Shown here piece by piece: positions 1 through 9,600 of a DNA stretch of 64,000 nucleotides. Each line of letters starts with the position of its first letter. Position 1 is the first letter of the stretch. Made by a program: the position numbers and the translations under genes. Where the stretch lies: the NCBI GenBank assembly GCA_031395645.1, contig JANNJM010000072.1, positions 1 through 64,000 on the forward strand, given 5' to 3'. The notes beneath the pieces are model-generated. The model was not told the origin of the DNA. It saw nothing but the letters and a program-made list of their open reading frames with translations, and did not search any database. Origin of the DNA: SHZI01 sp031395645 (GTDB taxonomy: Bacteria; Pseudomonadota; Gammaproteobacteria; Steroidobacterales; GCA-2729495).

Positions 1-117
1 CTCCTGAATATTCAAACCACATCCTCCTACAGGAAATTGTAGTTGATCCAGGGGGCGAAAGTATATAGAGCATCGTGTTGTGTTATATTGTGGAGGAGTA
101 TTTCAACCCTCCTTTCA
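1..117. other. AT-richer edge sequence with no supportable gene
   Basis: This stretch, together with the sequence up to about 300, is visibly richer in A and T than the rest of the window. On the minus strand a short open stretch ends at a TAG at 27-29. Its last residues read DALYTFAPWINYNFL, which I do not recognise. The ten bases gtatatagag at 61-70 recur at 295-304, inside the 3' part of the neighbouring lipoprotein gene. No complete gene can be supported here. Confidence 0.4.
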
Positions 118-1092
118 TTACGTTCCCTCATGATTCATATAATATAGATTTCGATGTAATATTTTATTGAGCATCTGGTGCGTCGATGTACTAGGGAAGT
201 GGTCGAGGGGTCGAGGAGTTGTAGCCGGGGAGGCGACATGGAAGTGCAGGCACACGACAGCTGCGCATACTCTGCGGCTCTTGTTGCGGCCTGCGTATAT
301 AGAGGGCCGTGCCTGGTTGATCCGCAGCTTGTCGCTCTTCTTCCAGGCGCGGAAAATCAGGTGTGTGCCATCCGGCGCCGGGTAGGGCGCGCCTTCCTGC
401 CAGTCCGGGGTGAAGGTGAGCTGCTGCTCGTCGGTGCCGTCGATGCGCATCTTCCAGATGTCCAGCTTGCCGTCGATCTGCCGGCCGAAGAACACCCACT
501 TGCCATCGAGCGAGGTCGTGACCTCGGCCTCGTAATACTTGTTGTTGGTCAGGCGCTTGATGTTGCCGCCCTTGAGGTCCGAGGTGTAGAGCTCGGCACC
601 CTGGGGATAATCGGTCTCTTCGGACCAGTTGCCGGGCGGCATGTCCAGGTTGTCCCGGGTGGAGGTCCAGATGAGTCCCTTGCCGTCGGGCAGGAACCAG
701 GAGCAGGCGTCCTGCCCCTTGTCGTTGATGCGGGTGAGTTCCTCGCCCGTGTCCGTGTAGGTGAAGGTCAGCGAGCCGCCGATCTTGCCCTTCTCCGGCT
801 GCGCGGCCATCGGATCCTTGGTCTGCGCGATGACGTGCAGGTTGTCGGGGGCGTAATAGGCCTCCGCCGATTGCGGGATGTTGGGAATCATGCGGATCGG
901 CAGTTCCTTGCCGGCCCACTCCGGGGGCTGGGCTTGATCGGGTCGCGGCAGGTTGGCAAGGTCCGGTGAAGTCGCCCTGGCCGCCGGCTCGGCAGTGGCC
1001 ATCGGACCGGCCGGCGAGGCACACCCGACCAGAACGCCGAAAAGCGCGGCAAGGCCGGCTGTGGTCCATCGAGCCATTGGTAGGATTCTCAT
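118..1092 (-). CDS. TolB-like beta-propeller lipoprotein, 3' end abnormal
   Basis: The N terminus is a lipoprotein signal with lipobox LVGC (Cys24). The body carries PD40/TolB-type propeller motifs such as TSDLKGGNIKRLTNN and RIDGTDEQQLTF, in which an Asp-Gly turn is followed by a strand. Such proteins are envelope lipoproteins with a partial or complete propeller, usually binding other proteins or ligands. The propeller reading is good down to about RINQARP (near position 310). After that the frame enters AT-richer sequence with low-complexity, Cys/His-rich residues unlike a propeller, so the true 3' end has probably been lost by insertion or rearrangement. Start ATG at 1092; an SDR gene is divergent. 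The substrate is unknown. Confidence 0.7.
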   Translation of the reverse strand: MRILPMARWTTAGLAALFGVLVGCASPAGPMATAEPAARATSPDLANLPRPDQAQPPEWAGKELPIRMIPNIPQSAEAYYAPDNLHVIAQTKDPMAAQPEKGKIGGSLTFTYTDTGEELTRINDKGQDACSWFLPDGKGLIWTSTRDNLDMPPGNWSEETDYPQGAELYTSDLKGGNIKRLTNNKYYEAEVTTSLDGKWVFFGRQIDGKLDIWKMRIDGTDEQQLTFTPDWQEGAPYPAPDGTHLIFRAWKKSDKLRINQARPSIYAGRNKSRRVCAAVVCLHFHVASPATTPRPLDHFPSTSTHQMLNKILHRNLYYMNHEGT

Positions 1093-1255
1093 GACTGGTA
1101 GCCCCCCTGAATCTTATTGCTTGAATTTGGCTGGCCGTGAGCTGGCCCTGCGCGCCCCAACCAATCATAGCAATGTGCCCGCCCTAACGCCTCCCCGCCG
1201 GGGCTACCGGCGGGAGCTTTGAATGTCCTATCCTCGAAGTTCTGGAGGACAGCGA

Positions 1256-2008
1256 ATGAGACTTAGCGGCAAGACTGCCATCGTCACCGGCAGCAGCTCC
1301 GGTATCGGTCGCGGTGTCGCGCTTGCCTTTGCGGCGGAAGGCGCGGCGGTCGTCGTGAACTTTCCGGCCGCGGCGCAGGCCGCGGATGCCGACGCCGTCG
1401 TGACGGCGATCCGGCAGGGCGGCGGCCGGGCCATCGCGGTCCTGGCCGATGTCAGCAGCGAGGCAGACTGCGCCCGCCTGATCAGCGAGTGCGAGGCTCA
1501 CTTCGGCCCGGCGGACACGCTCGTAAACAATGCAGGCATCGCCAACGTGGCGCTCGTGCATGAGATGCTGGTGGCGCAATGGGACCACATGCTTGCCGTG
1601 CACGTGCGCGGTACCTTCCTGATGACCCGCGGAGTACTGCCCAACATGCTGGCCGGTGGCCGCGGTCGCATCATCAATACCGCCTCCCAGCTCGCCTATA
1701 AAGGAGCGGCCGGCTTCTCGCATTACACGGCAGCGAAAGGCGCGATAATTTCGTTCACCCGTTCGGTGGCGCTGGAACTCGCCGACAGCGGCGTGACGAT
1801 CAACTGTGTTGCCCCCGGCGCGACCCGCACGCCGATCCTGGCCGAGGTGTCAGCGGCGCGGATGGAGGAGATCCGGCGCGCCATTCCGCTGGGACGCCTC
1901 GCCGAGGTCGACGACATCGTGCCGAGCTACGTGTTCCTCGCGAGCGAGGCGGGCAGGCACTACCAGGGGCAGTGCATCAGCCCGAATGGTGGCGACGTGT
2001 TCTTGTAA
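1256..2008 (+). CDS. SDR family oxidoreductase (FabG-like)
   Basis: This is a classical short-chain dehydrogenase/reductase of 250 residues. It has the Rossmann motif TGSSSGIG (residues 11-18), NNAG, catalytic Ser144, and the YTAAK motif with Tyr157 and Lys161. It should use NAD(P)(H) to interconvert an alcohol and a ketone; the substrate cannot be told from sequence. The ATG at 1256 is preferred because a GGAGG lies seven bases before it, whereas the upstream ATG at 1223 has no good site and would add an atypical leader. The C terminus (NGGDVFL) replaces the usual VDGG-containing end. The gene stands alone between a divergent lipoprotein gene and a secreted glucanase gene. Confidence 0.9.
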   Translation: MRLSGKTAIVTGSSSGIGRGVALAFAAEGAAVVVNFPAAAQAADADAVVTAIRQGGGRAIAVLADVSSEADCARLISECEAHFGPADTLVNNAGIANVALVHEMLVAQWDHMLAVHVRGTFLMTRGVLPNMLAGGRGRIINTASQLAYKGAAGFSHYTAAKGAIISFTRSVALELADSGVTINCVAPGATRTPILAEVSAARMEEIRRAIPLGRLAEVDDIVPSYVFLASEAGRHYQGQCISPNGGDVFL

Positions 2009-2051
2009 CGGTCTACCGGGAGGGTCTGTGTTTGACCTATGCTCCGCTCAA

Positions 2052-3083
2052 ATGTTTTGCCGCCTCCTGTTGTCGTTGGCCCTGCTTGCCCCCGCTGCCC
2101 CCGGCATCGGCGCTGAAGCAAACTCCACCAACACCGACGCCGTGTCCCTGCAGCAGAAGCCCGGCGACCTGCTGGCGGGCCACCAACGGGCAGTGGCCTA
2201 TTCCGGCTTCCGGCGCGGCCAGCATCCCGACCGGGGCGAGGGCGCGGTCAATCCCAGCGACAAGGAAATCCTGGAAGACCTCCGGATTCTCAGCCGGCAG
2301 ACCGATTTCAGATTGATCCGGCTTTATGACGCGCAGGTCAATTCGGAGGCGGTGCTGCGCCTGATCGAAGCGAACAAGTTGCCAATCCAGGTCCTGCTCG
2401 GCGCGTGGCTGGATGCCGAGGTCAGCAATCCCAATTGCCCCTGGCACCCGGAACCTTACCCGGCCGACGTCCTGGCCCGGAACAAGTTGCAGAACGGCGC
2501 CGAAGTTGAGCGGGCCATTCGCCTTGCCAATGAGTACCAGAAGATCGTCGTCGCCGTGGCGGTTGGCAACGAGGCGCTCGTGGACTGGAACGACCATATG
2601 GTGCCGGTAGACGCCGTCATCAGCTATGTCCGGAAAGTGAAAAAATCCATCCGCCAGCCGGTGACAGTGGCGGACAACTACAACTGGTGGGCGCTGCACG
2701 GTACGGCCCTCGCCAGGGAACTGGATTTTGTCTCCGTGCATATCTACCCGCTCTGGGAAAAGCAGGATATTGCAACGGCCATGGCTTTTGGCATCGCCAA
2801 CCTGGAGGCGGTGCGGAAGACCCTGCCGCACAGCCGACTGGTGATTGCCGAGGCGGGCTGGGCCACGGTCGCCAGCGAGTTTGGACCGCGCGCCGATGAG
2901 GCCAGACAAAAGCGTTACTACCAGGAGCTGTTTGCCTGGACGGACAAGATGCACATCACCACGTTTTTCTTTGAGGCCTTCGATGAAGACTGGAAGGGCA
3001 ATCCATCGGATCCGCTCGGCGCGGAGAAGCACTGGGGTATCTTTACCGCAGATCGCAAGCCAAAGCAGGTGATGCAGCGTTAG
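2052..3083 (+). CDS. Secreted GH17-type beta-1,3-glucanase-like hydrolase
   Basis: A predicted secreted TIM-barrel hydrolase of about 343 residues with a Sec signal peptide (MFCRLLLSLALLAPAAPGIG). Glycoside hydrolase family 17 features include an AVAYSGFRRGQ start strand, the acid/base Glu in VAVGNEALV (about residue 174) and the nucleophile Glu in VIAEAGWAT (about residue 267). The C-terminal FFFEAFDEDWKG and HWGIF motifs are typical of bacterial exo-beta-1,3-glucanase homologues. It probably trims or transglycosylates beta-1,3-glucan outside the cytoplasm. ATG 2052 lacks a clear ribosome site. GTG 2028, which follows a GGGAGGG, is an in-frame alternative that adds eight residues. Confidence 0.85.
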   Translation: MFCRLLLSLALLAPAAPGIGAEANSTNTDAVSLQQKPGDLLAGHQRAVAYSGFRRGQHPDRGEGAVNPSDKEILEDLRILSRQTDFRLIRLYDAQVNSEAVLRLIEANKLPIQVLLGAWLDAEVSNPNCPWHPEPYPADVLARNKLQNGAEVERAIRLANEYQKIVVAVAVGNEALVDWNDHMVPVDAVISYVRKVKKSIRQPVTVADNYNWWALHGTALARELDFVSVHIYPLWEKQDIATAMAFGIANLEAVRKTLPHSRLVIAEAGWATVASEFGPRADEARQKRYYQELFAWTDKMHITTFFFEAFDEDWKGNPSDPLGAEKHWGIFTADRKPKQVMQR

Positions 3084-3206
3084 CGTGCCCTTGGCCTTGT
3101 TGTTCACCGGGCCGCCTCGACAAGAAGGACCCTGGCCCAAGGTTCATTGCCAGCGGTTCCTGCTACTCTTGCAGCCGACGAGTAGTGCCGCAAAGGAGTG
3201 CAGCAT

Positions 3207-5873
3207 TTGGTCTCAGGCCGGGCGATCCTGTCCCTCGCCGTTCTCTGTGTACCCGGTCTGGCGTCAGGCTATTCCGGAGTGGCGGACGTCACGTTGTCCT
3301 GGGGCGTGGACGGCACCTCGATCAGCTGGTCTTCGGCCGATCCGAACACCCTGGCGGTCGTCGGCAACTCCTCGCGATTCACGACCGACGCTGGCAGTAA
3401 CGGCACCAGTTACTTCAACGCTGACTTTGCCACTTCTTCCAACTACGGCTCCGGCCTCTCCGACGACTGCCTCACGCTGCTCTCCGGTTACAGCACGATC
3501 GAGCTTCGCAAGTACGGCTGTCGACAGCGGGACAACAGCAGCATCAACAATCCGGTGTTTCACCGGTCGCCGCCAGTGGACGCCGGGCCGCCGGCGGCGG
3601 CAGTCGGCACGCTGAATTTCACCGACACAACGCTCACCGGGACGCTCAATGTCGTGGCCACGACCGACGAGCCCACGGGCGGCGACGAATCCTCGGTCGG
3701 TAACGGCGCGAGCGGTTTCAATGTGCGGACGCTGGATGCCTCCCCGTTTGGCAACGCCTGGTACGGCGTCAGCACGGGCGCCACGCTCACGGTGGACCTC
3801 ACCGGGGACTTCAGCGCTGCCGGATGGGAAATCACCGGTGGGACCGTGCGCTTGCACGATCCGGCCTTTCAGTGCCAGCAGGGCGCGATCGGCGGCGTGG
3901 CGCCCGAGTACGTCCTGTGCCAGCTCTCGGCCGTACAGGGCGGCTTCAGCGGCGACGGCTCACACCTGAGCTTCGGCGTCGACACGGATGGCGGCCTGCC
4001 GGGAACAACGATGGGGGAAGTCCAGATTCGGGACGCCGGGGGGGCAGTCGTCGCCAGCCTGTCCGGCGTGCTGGCGACGCTGACGGTGGCCGCGGGTGGG
4101 GCGCTGACGACCGATTTTGGCGAGTTCCGTTCCGGTGTTGGCACGAGCACGGGCGGTTGCCTGGGCCAGGTTCGCTGGGATGGCGCCAGGATTACCTGCG
4201 GCACGCTCACGGCCGGCGGTTTGCAGATCACCGGCACCGCAACGCCCGTCGACACGGAGCCCGACCCCTTCTTCTTCAACAGCGTGACTGACGTGGCACT
4301 CAGCACCGTCACCACGTCGAATGCCGTGTCGATCTCAGGGATCGCCGCGCCCGCCCGGATCACCGTCGCCGGAGGCCAGTATTCGATAGGCTGCACAGCG
4401 ACATTTACGACGGCGGCCAGCAACCTTCCGCTCGGCTCCACGGTCTGTGTCCGGCAGACGAGCTCGCCGAGCCCCGCTACGGACACGGTGACGACTCTTA
4501 CAATCGGGGGCATCACCGGCACGTATACGACAACGACGGTCCCGCCGGATATCACGCCCCAGCCATTTTCGTTTGCCGACCAGATCGACGTCGCCGCCGC
4601 CACGCCGGTCGTTTCTGCCCCGGTCACGATCAGTGGCATCAACGGCGCGTCGCCGGTGTCCGTTTCCGGCGGCGAGTACTCTCCCGGGTGCAGCGGAACA
4701 TTCACCACCGTGTCCGGCACCGTGACTCCCGGCCAGTCGGTGTGCGTGCGGCACACGAGCGCGGTTGCACCGCTCGCCGCGACGGACACCACGCTGACGG
4801 TCGGAGGCGTGTCGGACACCTTCACCAGCACGACGTCCGCCGCCGCGCCGGACACCACCCCGGATCCCTTCGTTTTCGCGGATCGGTCCGACGTGGCGCT
4901 GGCGACGGAAATCACCTCGGCGCCGATTGTTATCGCAGGCATCAATGCGGCGACCACGGTGACCGTGACGGGAGGTGCCTATTCGGTGGGCTGCACAGCC
5001 GACTTCGTCAGCACGCCAGGCAGCGTGACCGACGACGAGCCCGTCTGCGTGCGCCACACGAGCGCCGCGGCCAACAGTGCCCAGACCAGCACCACGCTGA
5101 CAGTCGGTAGCGTGTCCGGCACGTTCACGAGTACCACAGTGGCCGCAGCTCCCGACACGACGCCGGACGCGTTCAACTTTTCCGATGCGGTCAATGTGGC
5201 GCTGGCCAGCGAGATCACCTCGGTACCCGTGACAATCACCGGCATCAGTGTTGCTGTCGCCGTCAGCGTCACCGACGGTGCGTACTCCGTGGGCTGCACT
5301 CCCACCTACGTCACCGCGCCAGGCACTGTGACGAGCAACCAGACGATCTGTGTGCGCCACACGAGCGCCGCGACCAACAGCACCCAGACGATGACGACGT
5401 TGACGGTTGGCGGCGTGAGCGGTACGTTTTCAAGCACGACCGTGGCCATTGGCCAGGACGGTACGCCTGATGCGTTTACATTCACCGATGCGGTCAATGT
5501 GTCTCTATCCGTCACTGTTACATCTGCGCCGGTGCCGATCACCGGCATCAGTGTTGCTGTCCCTGTCAGCGTCACCGGCGGTTCGTATTCGGTCGGCTGC
5601 TCTCCCACCTACGTCACCACGCCCGGCAGCGTGACCAGCAACCAGACGATCTGCGTCCGCCACACGAGTTCTGCGACCAACAGCACCCTAACGATCACGA
5701 CGTTGACGGTTGGCGGCGTGTCGGACAGCTTCGTGAGCACGACCATCGCAGCGACGGGTGGCGGAGGTGGTGGCGGAGGAGGAACTCTCGATCCGCTGAT
5801 GCTCGGTATGCTGGCCGGGCTGCCGGCATGGCGTCGCCGTCGCAAGTCTTTGGGCTTCAGGAGTCCTGTGTGA
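3207..5873 (+). CDS. Large secreted repeat protein with GlyGly-CTERM-like tail
   Basis: A protein of about 888 residues: signal peptide (ILSLAVLCVPGLASG), a Ser/Thr/Gly-rich beta region to about residue 345, then five tandem repeats of about 100 residues. The tail is a run of Gly followed by TLDPLMLGMLAGL and a basic RRRRK cluster. Gly-rich linker, single hydrophobic helix and Arg cluster is the architecture of GlyGly-CTERM-type sorting signals, which are cleaved by an intramembrane protease. The protein is thus probably surface-anchored or released. An AAAGGAG at 3192-3198 points to TTG 3207 (or GTG 3210) as the start; GTG 3198 overlaps that site. The stop overlaps the start of the next gene, so the two are translationally coupled. 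Function unknown. Confidence 0.75.
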   Translation: MVSGRAILSLAVLCVPGLASGYSGVADVTLSWGVDGTSISWSSADPNTLAVVGNSSRFTTDAGSNGTSYFNADFATSSNYGSGLSDDCLTLLSGYSTIELRKYGCRQRDNSSINNPVFHRSPPVDAGPPAAAVGTLNFTDTTLTGTLNVVATTDEPTGGDESSVGNGASGFNVRTLDASPFGNAWYGVSTGATLTVDLTGDFSAAGWEITGGTVRLHDPAFQCQQGAIGGVAPEYVLCQLSAVQGGFSGDGSHLSFGVDTDGGLPGTTMGEVQIRDAGGAVVASLSGVLATLTVAAGGALTTDFGEFRSGVGTSTGGCLGQVRWDGARITCGTLTAGGLQITGTATPVDTEPDPFFFNSVTDVALSTVTTSNAVSISGIAAPARITVAGGQYSIGCTATFTTAASNLPLGSTVCVRQTSSPSPATDTVTTLTIGGITGTYTTTTVPPDITPQPFSFADQIDVAAATPVVSAPVTISGINGASPVSVSGGEYSPGCSGTFTTVSGTVTPGQSVCVRHTSAVAPLAATDTTLTVGGVSDTFTSTTSAAAPDTTPDPFVFADRSDVALATEITSAPIVIAGINAATTVTVTGGAYSVGCTADFVSTPGSVTDDEPVCVRHTSAAANSAQTSTTLTVGSVSGTFTSTTVAAAPDTTPDAFNFSDAVNVALASEITSVPVTITGISVAVAVSVTDGAYSVGCTPTYVTAPGTVTSNQTICVRHTSAATNSTQTMTTLTVGGVSGTFSSTTVAIGQDGTPDAFTFTDAVNVSLSVTVTSAPVPITGISVAVPVSVTGGSYSVGCSPTYVTTPGSVTSNQTICVRHTSSATNSTLTITTLTVGGVSDSFVSTTIAATGGGGGGGGGTLDPLMLGMLAGLPAWRRRRKSLGFRSPV
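4256..5755 (+). repeat. Five tandem ~100-residue repeats inside the surface protein
   Basis: Each unit begins near DTTPDxFxFxDxxDVAL, contains a GC and a VCVRHTS motif (two Cys per unit) and ends LTVGGVSGTFTSTTV. The last two units are nearly the same over long stretches, for example both have SNQTICVRHTS, so the array probably grew by recent duplication. The units look like beta-sandwich adhesin-type repeats with one disulfide each. The fold assignment is an inference. Confidence 0.75.
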
Positions 5874-6688
5874 TCGATCTCTTTGCTGTCGCCATCGCCG
5901 TGGTGCTGGCCGGTCTCGCCGGTGTCTACTTTTTCAGGTACTGGACCCACCCCTGGGATATTTATTACCCGAAGATCGCCTGGCTGCGGGCCGGCATCTA
6001 CTTCTGTAGCTGCTACCTGCTGTCGTACTGGAGTGGCGCGCTGGAGTTGCTGGTGGCAAGCCCCATCGCCACGCCGGGACAGCTCGCGGACACGCGCTGG
6101 CAGCTGTTCTCTGCCGGGTATTACATTTTCATTTTCGTGGCGTATGCCGGGGTCTGGTCGTACTTCACCCCGGTGTTCGAACGGCGGAGCAATCGACTGG
6201 TGTCGGCGGCGTTTGGGTTCCTGTGGGGCTCGAGTTCCGGGCAGTTGTTTCTCTCCATCTGGCTGCTCGTGGGTAAAGCCGGCCTGCCGGAGTGGGGTGC
6301 CTGGCTCCTGACCTTCCTGATTCTCGGCGCCTACCAGCCCAACTGGCACAACATCTACTGGGACCACTACATCGCGCCCGAACACGACACGCCCATGACG
6401 CAGAAGATCAAGGCACTGGGCTGTCACATTCCCAACCTGGCCATCGGGCTGACCCACCTGGCGCTCTACGACAGCTACCTGTTGTTCGTGAGTGCACAGG
6501 TGATCGCCTGTATGTCGGCGGCGCTCGGCATGCGCTACCCGGCCCCCTGGGTGGCGCCCAGCGCCCTCAATTACGCGCGCCGGACTGCCGGCAATCCGCC
6601 ACGCTGCACAGGCTACCTGCCAGAGGACCCGTTGACCGATCCCTACACGCCGTTCTATCCGGGTTGGCGGGGCCCGGATCGCCGCTAG
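5870..6688 (+). CDS. Multi-pass membrane protein of unknown function
   Basis: I do not recognise this family. The product is about 272 residues with six or seven hydrophobic segments, such as LFAVAIAVVLAGLAGVYFF and WGAWLLTFLILGAY. Polar conserved-looking loops read RYWTHPWDIYYP and NWHNIYWDHYIAPEH. The start is GTG 5870 inside the GTGA overlap with the preceding stop, with AGGAG just upstream, so it is co-translated with the GlyGly-tailed repeat protein. The next gene (oxidoreductase) begins 11 bases after its stop. Lacking the EExxxR of CPBP proteases and a clear rhomboid Ser-His pair, it cannot be called a sorting protease. It could still process, anchor or export its neighbour. Confidence 0.7.
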   Translation: MIDLFAVAIAVVLAGLAGVYFFRYWTHPWDIYYPKIAWLRAGIYFCSCYLLSYWSGALELLVASPIATPGQLADTRWQLFSAGYYIFIFVAYAGVWSYFTPVFERRSNRLVSAAFGFLWGSSSGQLFLSIWLLVGKAGLPEWGAWLLTFLILGAYQPNWHNIYWDHYIAPEHDTPMTQKIKALGCHIPNLAIGLTHLALYDSYLLFVSAQVIACMSAALGMRYPAPWVAPSALNYARRTAGNPPRCTGYLPEDPLTDPYTPFYPGWRGPDRR

Positions 6689-6699
6689 CGGCACTGGCG

Positions 6700-9600
6700 A
6701 TGACTGCAACCCCCAACGTCACCGACCGCCCGTCGCTGCAGCGGATCAGGCTGGAGGACCGCTACGAGCTGGAGCACGGTCGCGCCTTCATGAGTGGCAT
6801 CCACGCGCTGGTGCGCCTGCCGTTGTTGCAGCGGGCGCGCGACGCGGCCCGGGGCCTCAACACCGCGGGATTCATCAGCGGCTATCGCGGCAGCCCACTC
6901 GGTGGCTACGACCAGGCGCTGTGGCAGGCAAAGCGCTACCTGACTGCACAGAACATCGTCTTTCAGCCCGGCGTCAACGAAGAGCTGGCCGCGACCGCGG
7001 TGTGGGGCACGCAGCAGCTCGATCTTTATCCCCGGAGCCGCAAGTTCGATGGTGTGTTTGGGATCTGGTATGGCAAGGGTCCCGGCGTGGACCGCTGCGG
7101 TGACGTGTTCAAGCACGCCAACCTGGCCGGCACCGCCCGTCACGGTGGCGTGATCGCCATTGCCGGCGATGACCATGTGGCGAAGAGCAGCACTGCCGCT
7201 CACCAGAGTGACCACATTTTCAAAGCCTGTGGTCTCCCGGTGTTCTTTCCGGCCAGCGTTCAGGAAATACTCGATCTGGGGTTACACGCCCTGGCGCTCA
7301 GTCGCTTCGCCGGCGTCTGGAGTGCGATGAAGACCATCCAGGAGGTGGTCGAGAGCGCCACGACCGTGGAAATCGACGCGGACCGCGCGCAGATCGTGCT
7401 ACCCGAAGACTTCCGGGTTCCTCCGGGCGGGCTGCACATCCGCTGGCCCGATCCCCCGCTCGACCAGGAAGCCCGGTTGATGGACTACAAGTGGTACGCG
7501 GCCCTCGCGTACATCCGGGCGAACAAGCTCAACCACAACGTTATCCACAGCGGCCGCGACCGCTTCGGCATCATCGCGAGCGGCAAGAGCTTCAACGACA
7601 CGCGCCAGGCCCTGGATGACCTGGGGCTGGATGCGGAGACCTGCCGGCAGCTCGGTATTCGCCTGCACAAGGTGGCTGTCGTATGGCCCCTCGAGGCGAC
7701 GATCACGCGCGATTTTGCCAGGGGCCTGCAGGAAATCCTGGTGGTCGAGGAAAAACGCCAGGTGATGGAGTACCAGCTCAAGGAAGAGCTGTACAACTGG
7801 CGGGCGGATGTGCGCCCGAACGTGCTCGGCAAGTTCGATGAACCGGAAGGCGATGGCACCGGTGGCGAATGGAGCTGGCCGAATCCCAGCGACAACTGGC
7901 TGCTGCGGGCCAAGTCCGATCTCACACCGGCGATCATCGCCAAGGCCATTGCGAAACGGCTCCGCAAAATGGGTGTCGGGCCTGAGATCAGCGCCAGGAT
8001 GGAGGCGCGCATCGCCGTGATCGAAGCCAAGGAACGCCGGCTGGAACCCCTGAGCGTGCACTCCGGGCCGGAAGCGGGTCAGGAAGGCAACACTCCGGAG
8101 CGCCCGCCCTGGTTCTGCAGCGGCTGTCCGCACAATACCAGTACCCGCGTTCCCGAAGGCTCGCGCGCGGTGGCCGGTATCGGCTGCCACTACATGGCGG
8201 TGTGGATGGACCGCTCCACGGTGACCTTCAGCCAGATGGGCGGCGAAGGCGTCAGCTGGGTTGGCCAGGCGCCGTTCACCACCGAGCAGCACATCTTTGC
8301 CAACCTGGGTGACAGCACCTATTTCCATTCCGGCCTGCTGGCCATCCGGCAAAGCATCGCGGCCGGCGTGAACATCACCTACAAGATCCTGGTCAATGAT
8401 GCGGTCGCCATGACGGGCGGCCAGCCGGTTGAGGGCGCGTTGACCGTGGCGGATATGACGCGTGAGCTGCACGCCGAAGGCGCGCGCCGCATCGTCGTGG
8501 TGAGTGACGATCCCGACCAGCACCTCAAGGAGTCCGTAGCGCTTGCGCCTGGAGTCACCGTCCGCCACCGTGATGACCTCGACGAAATCCAGCGGCAACT
8601 GCGCGATATTCCCGGCTGTACCGTGCTCATCTACGACCAGACCTGTGCGGCCGAGAAACGTCGCCGGCGCAAGCGCGGGACGCTGCCGACCCCCGACACG
8701 ACGGTGATCATCAACGAACTGGTGTGCGAGGGCTGCGGTGACTGCTCGGTGCAGAGCAACTGCCTCTCCGTAGAGCCGGTCGACACGCCCTTCGGCCGCA
8801 AGCGCCGGATCAACCAGAGTTCCTGCAACAAGGATTACTCCTGCCTGAAGGGCTTCTGCCCGAGTTTCGTCACTGTCGAGGGCGGTACGCTGCGCAAGCC
8901 AGCTCCGTTGCAGCCTGGCGAATTGGCGGGACTGCCACCGGTACCGGAACCCGAGTTGCCGGATGCCGAAGGCGCCTGGGGCGTCGTCGTTGCCGGTATC
9001 GGCGGCACGGGTGTCATCACGGTCGGGCAACTGCTCGGCATGGCAGCACACCTGGAAGGCAAGGGCGTGGTCACGCAGGACGCCGCCGGCCTCGCCCAGA
9101 AAGGCGGGGCAACCTGGAGCCACGTGCAGATTGCCAACGCGGCCAGCGCCATATTTACGACGAAAGTCGATACGGCCAAGGCTGACCTCGTCATCGGTTG
9201 CGACCCGATTGTGACCGCGGACCCGGCCACGTTGAGCGTGATGCACGAAGGCCGCACCGGCGTGGTGCTGAACAACCACGGCTCGCCCACGGCTGCATTC
9301 GTGGAGGATGCGGACTGGCGTTTCCCGGCGGCACGTTGCGAGTCTGCCATTGTGCGCGCCGTCGGTCGGGACAACGTCTGGCAGTTCGACGCGGACCACG
9401 TTGCCACCCGGCTGTTTGGTGATTCGGTCTACAGCAACCTGATCATGCTTGGGTTTGCCTGGCAAAAGGGCCGTGTACCCTTGAGTCGCGCGGCGCTACT
9501 GCGCGCCATTGAAGTGAATGGCGTGCAGGTAGACAACAACCAGAAAGCCTTCGCGTGGGGCCGTGCCTGCGCCCACGACGTTGGCGCCGTCCTGGGTTTG

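Noticed and set aside
71..294. Miniature transposon between the 10-bp direct repeats
   Set aside because: No terminal inverted repeats are visible at the inner edges, so only the repeat itself is reported.
1806..2051. N-terminal extension of the GH17 gene
   Set aside because: It overlaps the SDR gene in another frame and is Arg-rich; the signal peptide begins at 2052.
5870..6688. Calling the membrane protein a rhombosortase because of GSSSG
   Set aside because: The motif is not at the start of a rhomboid-like helix and no partner His with HxxG context is visible.
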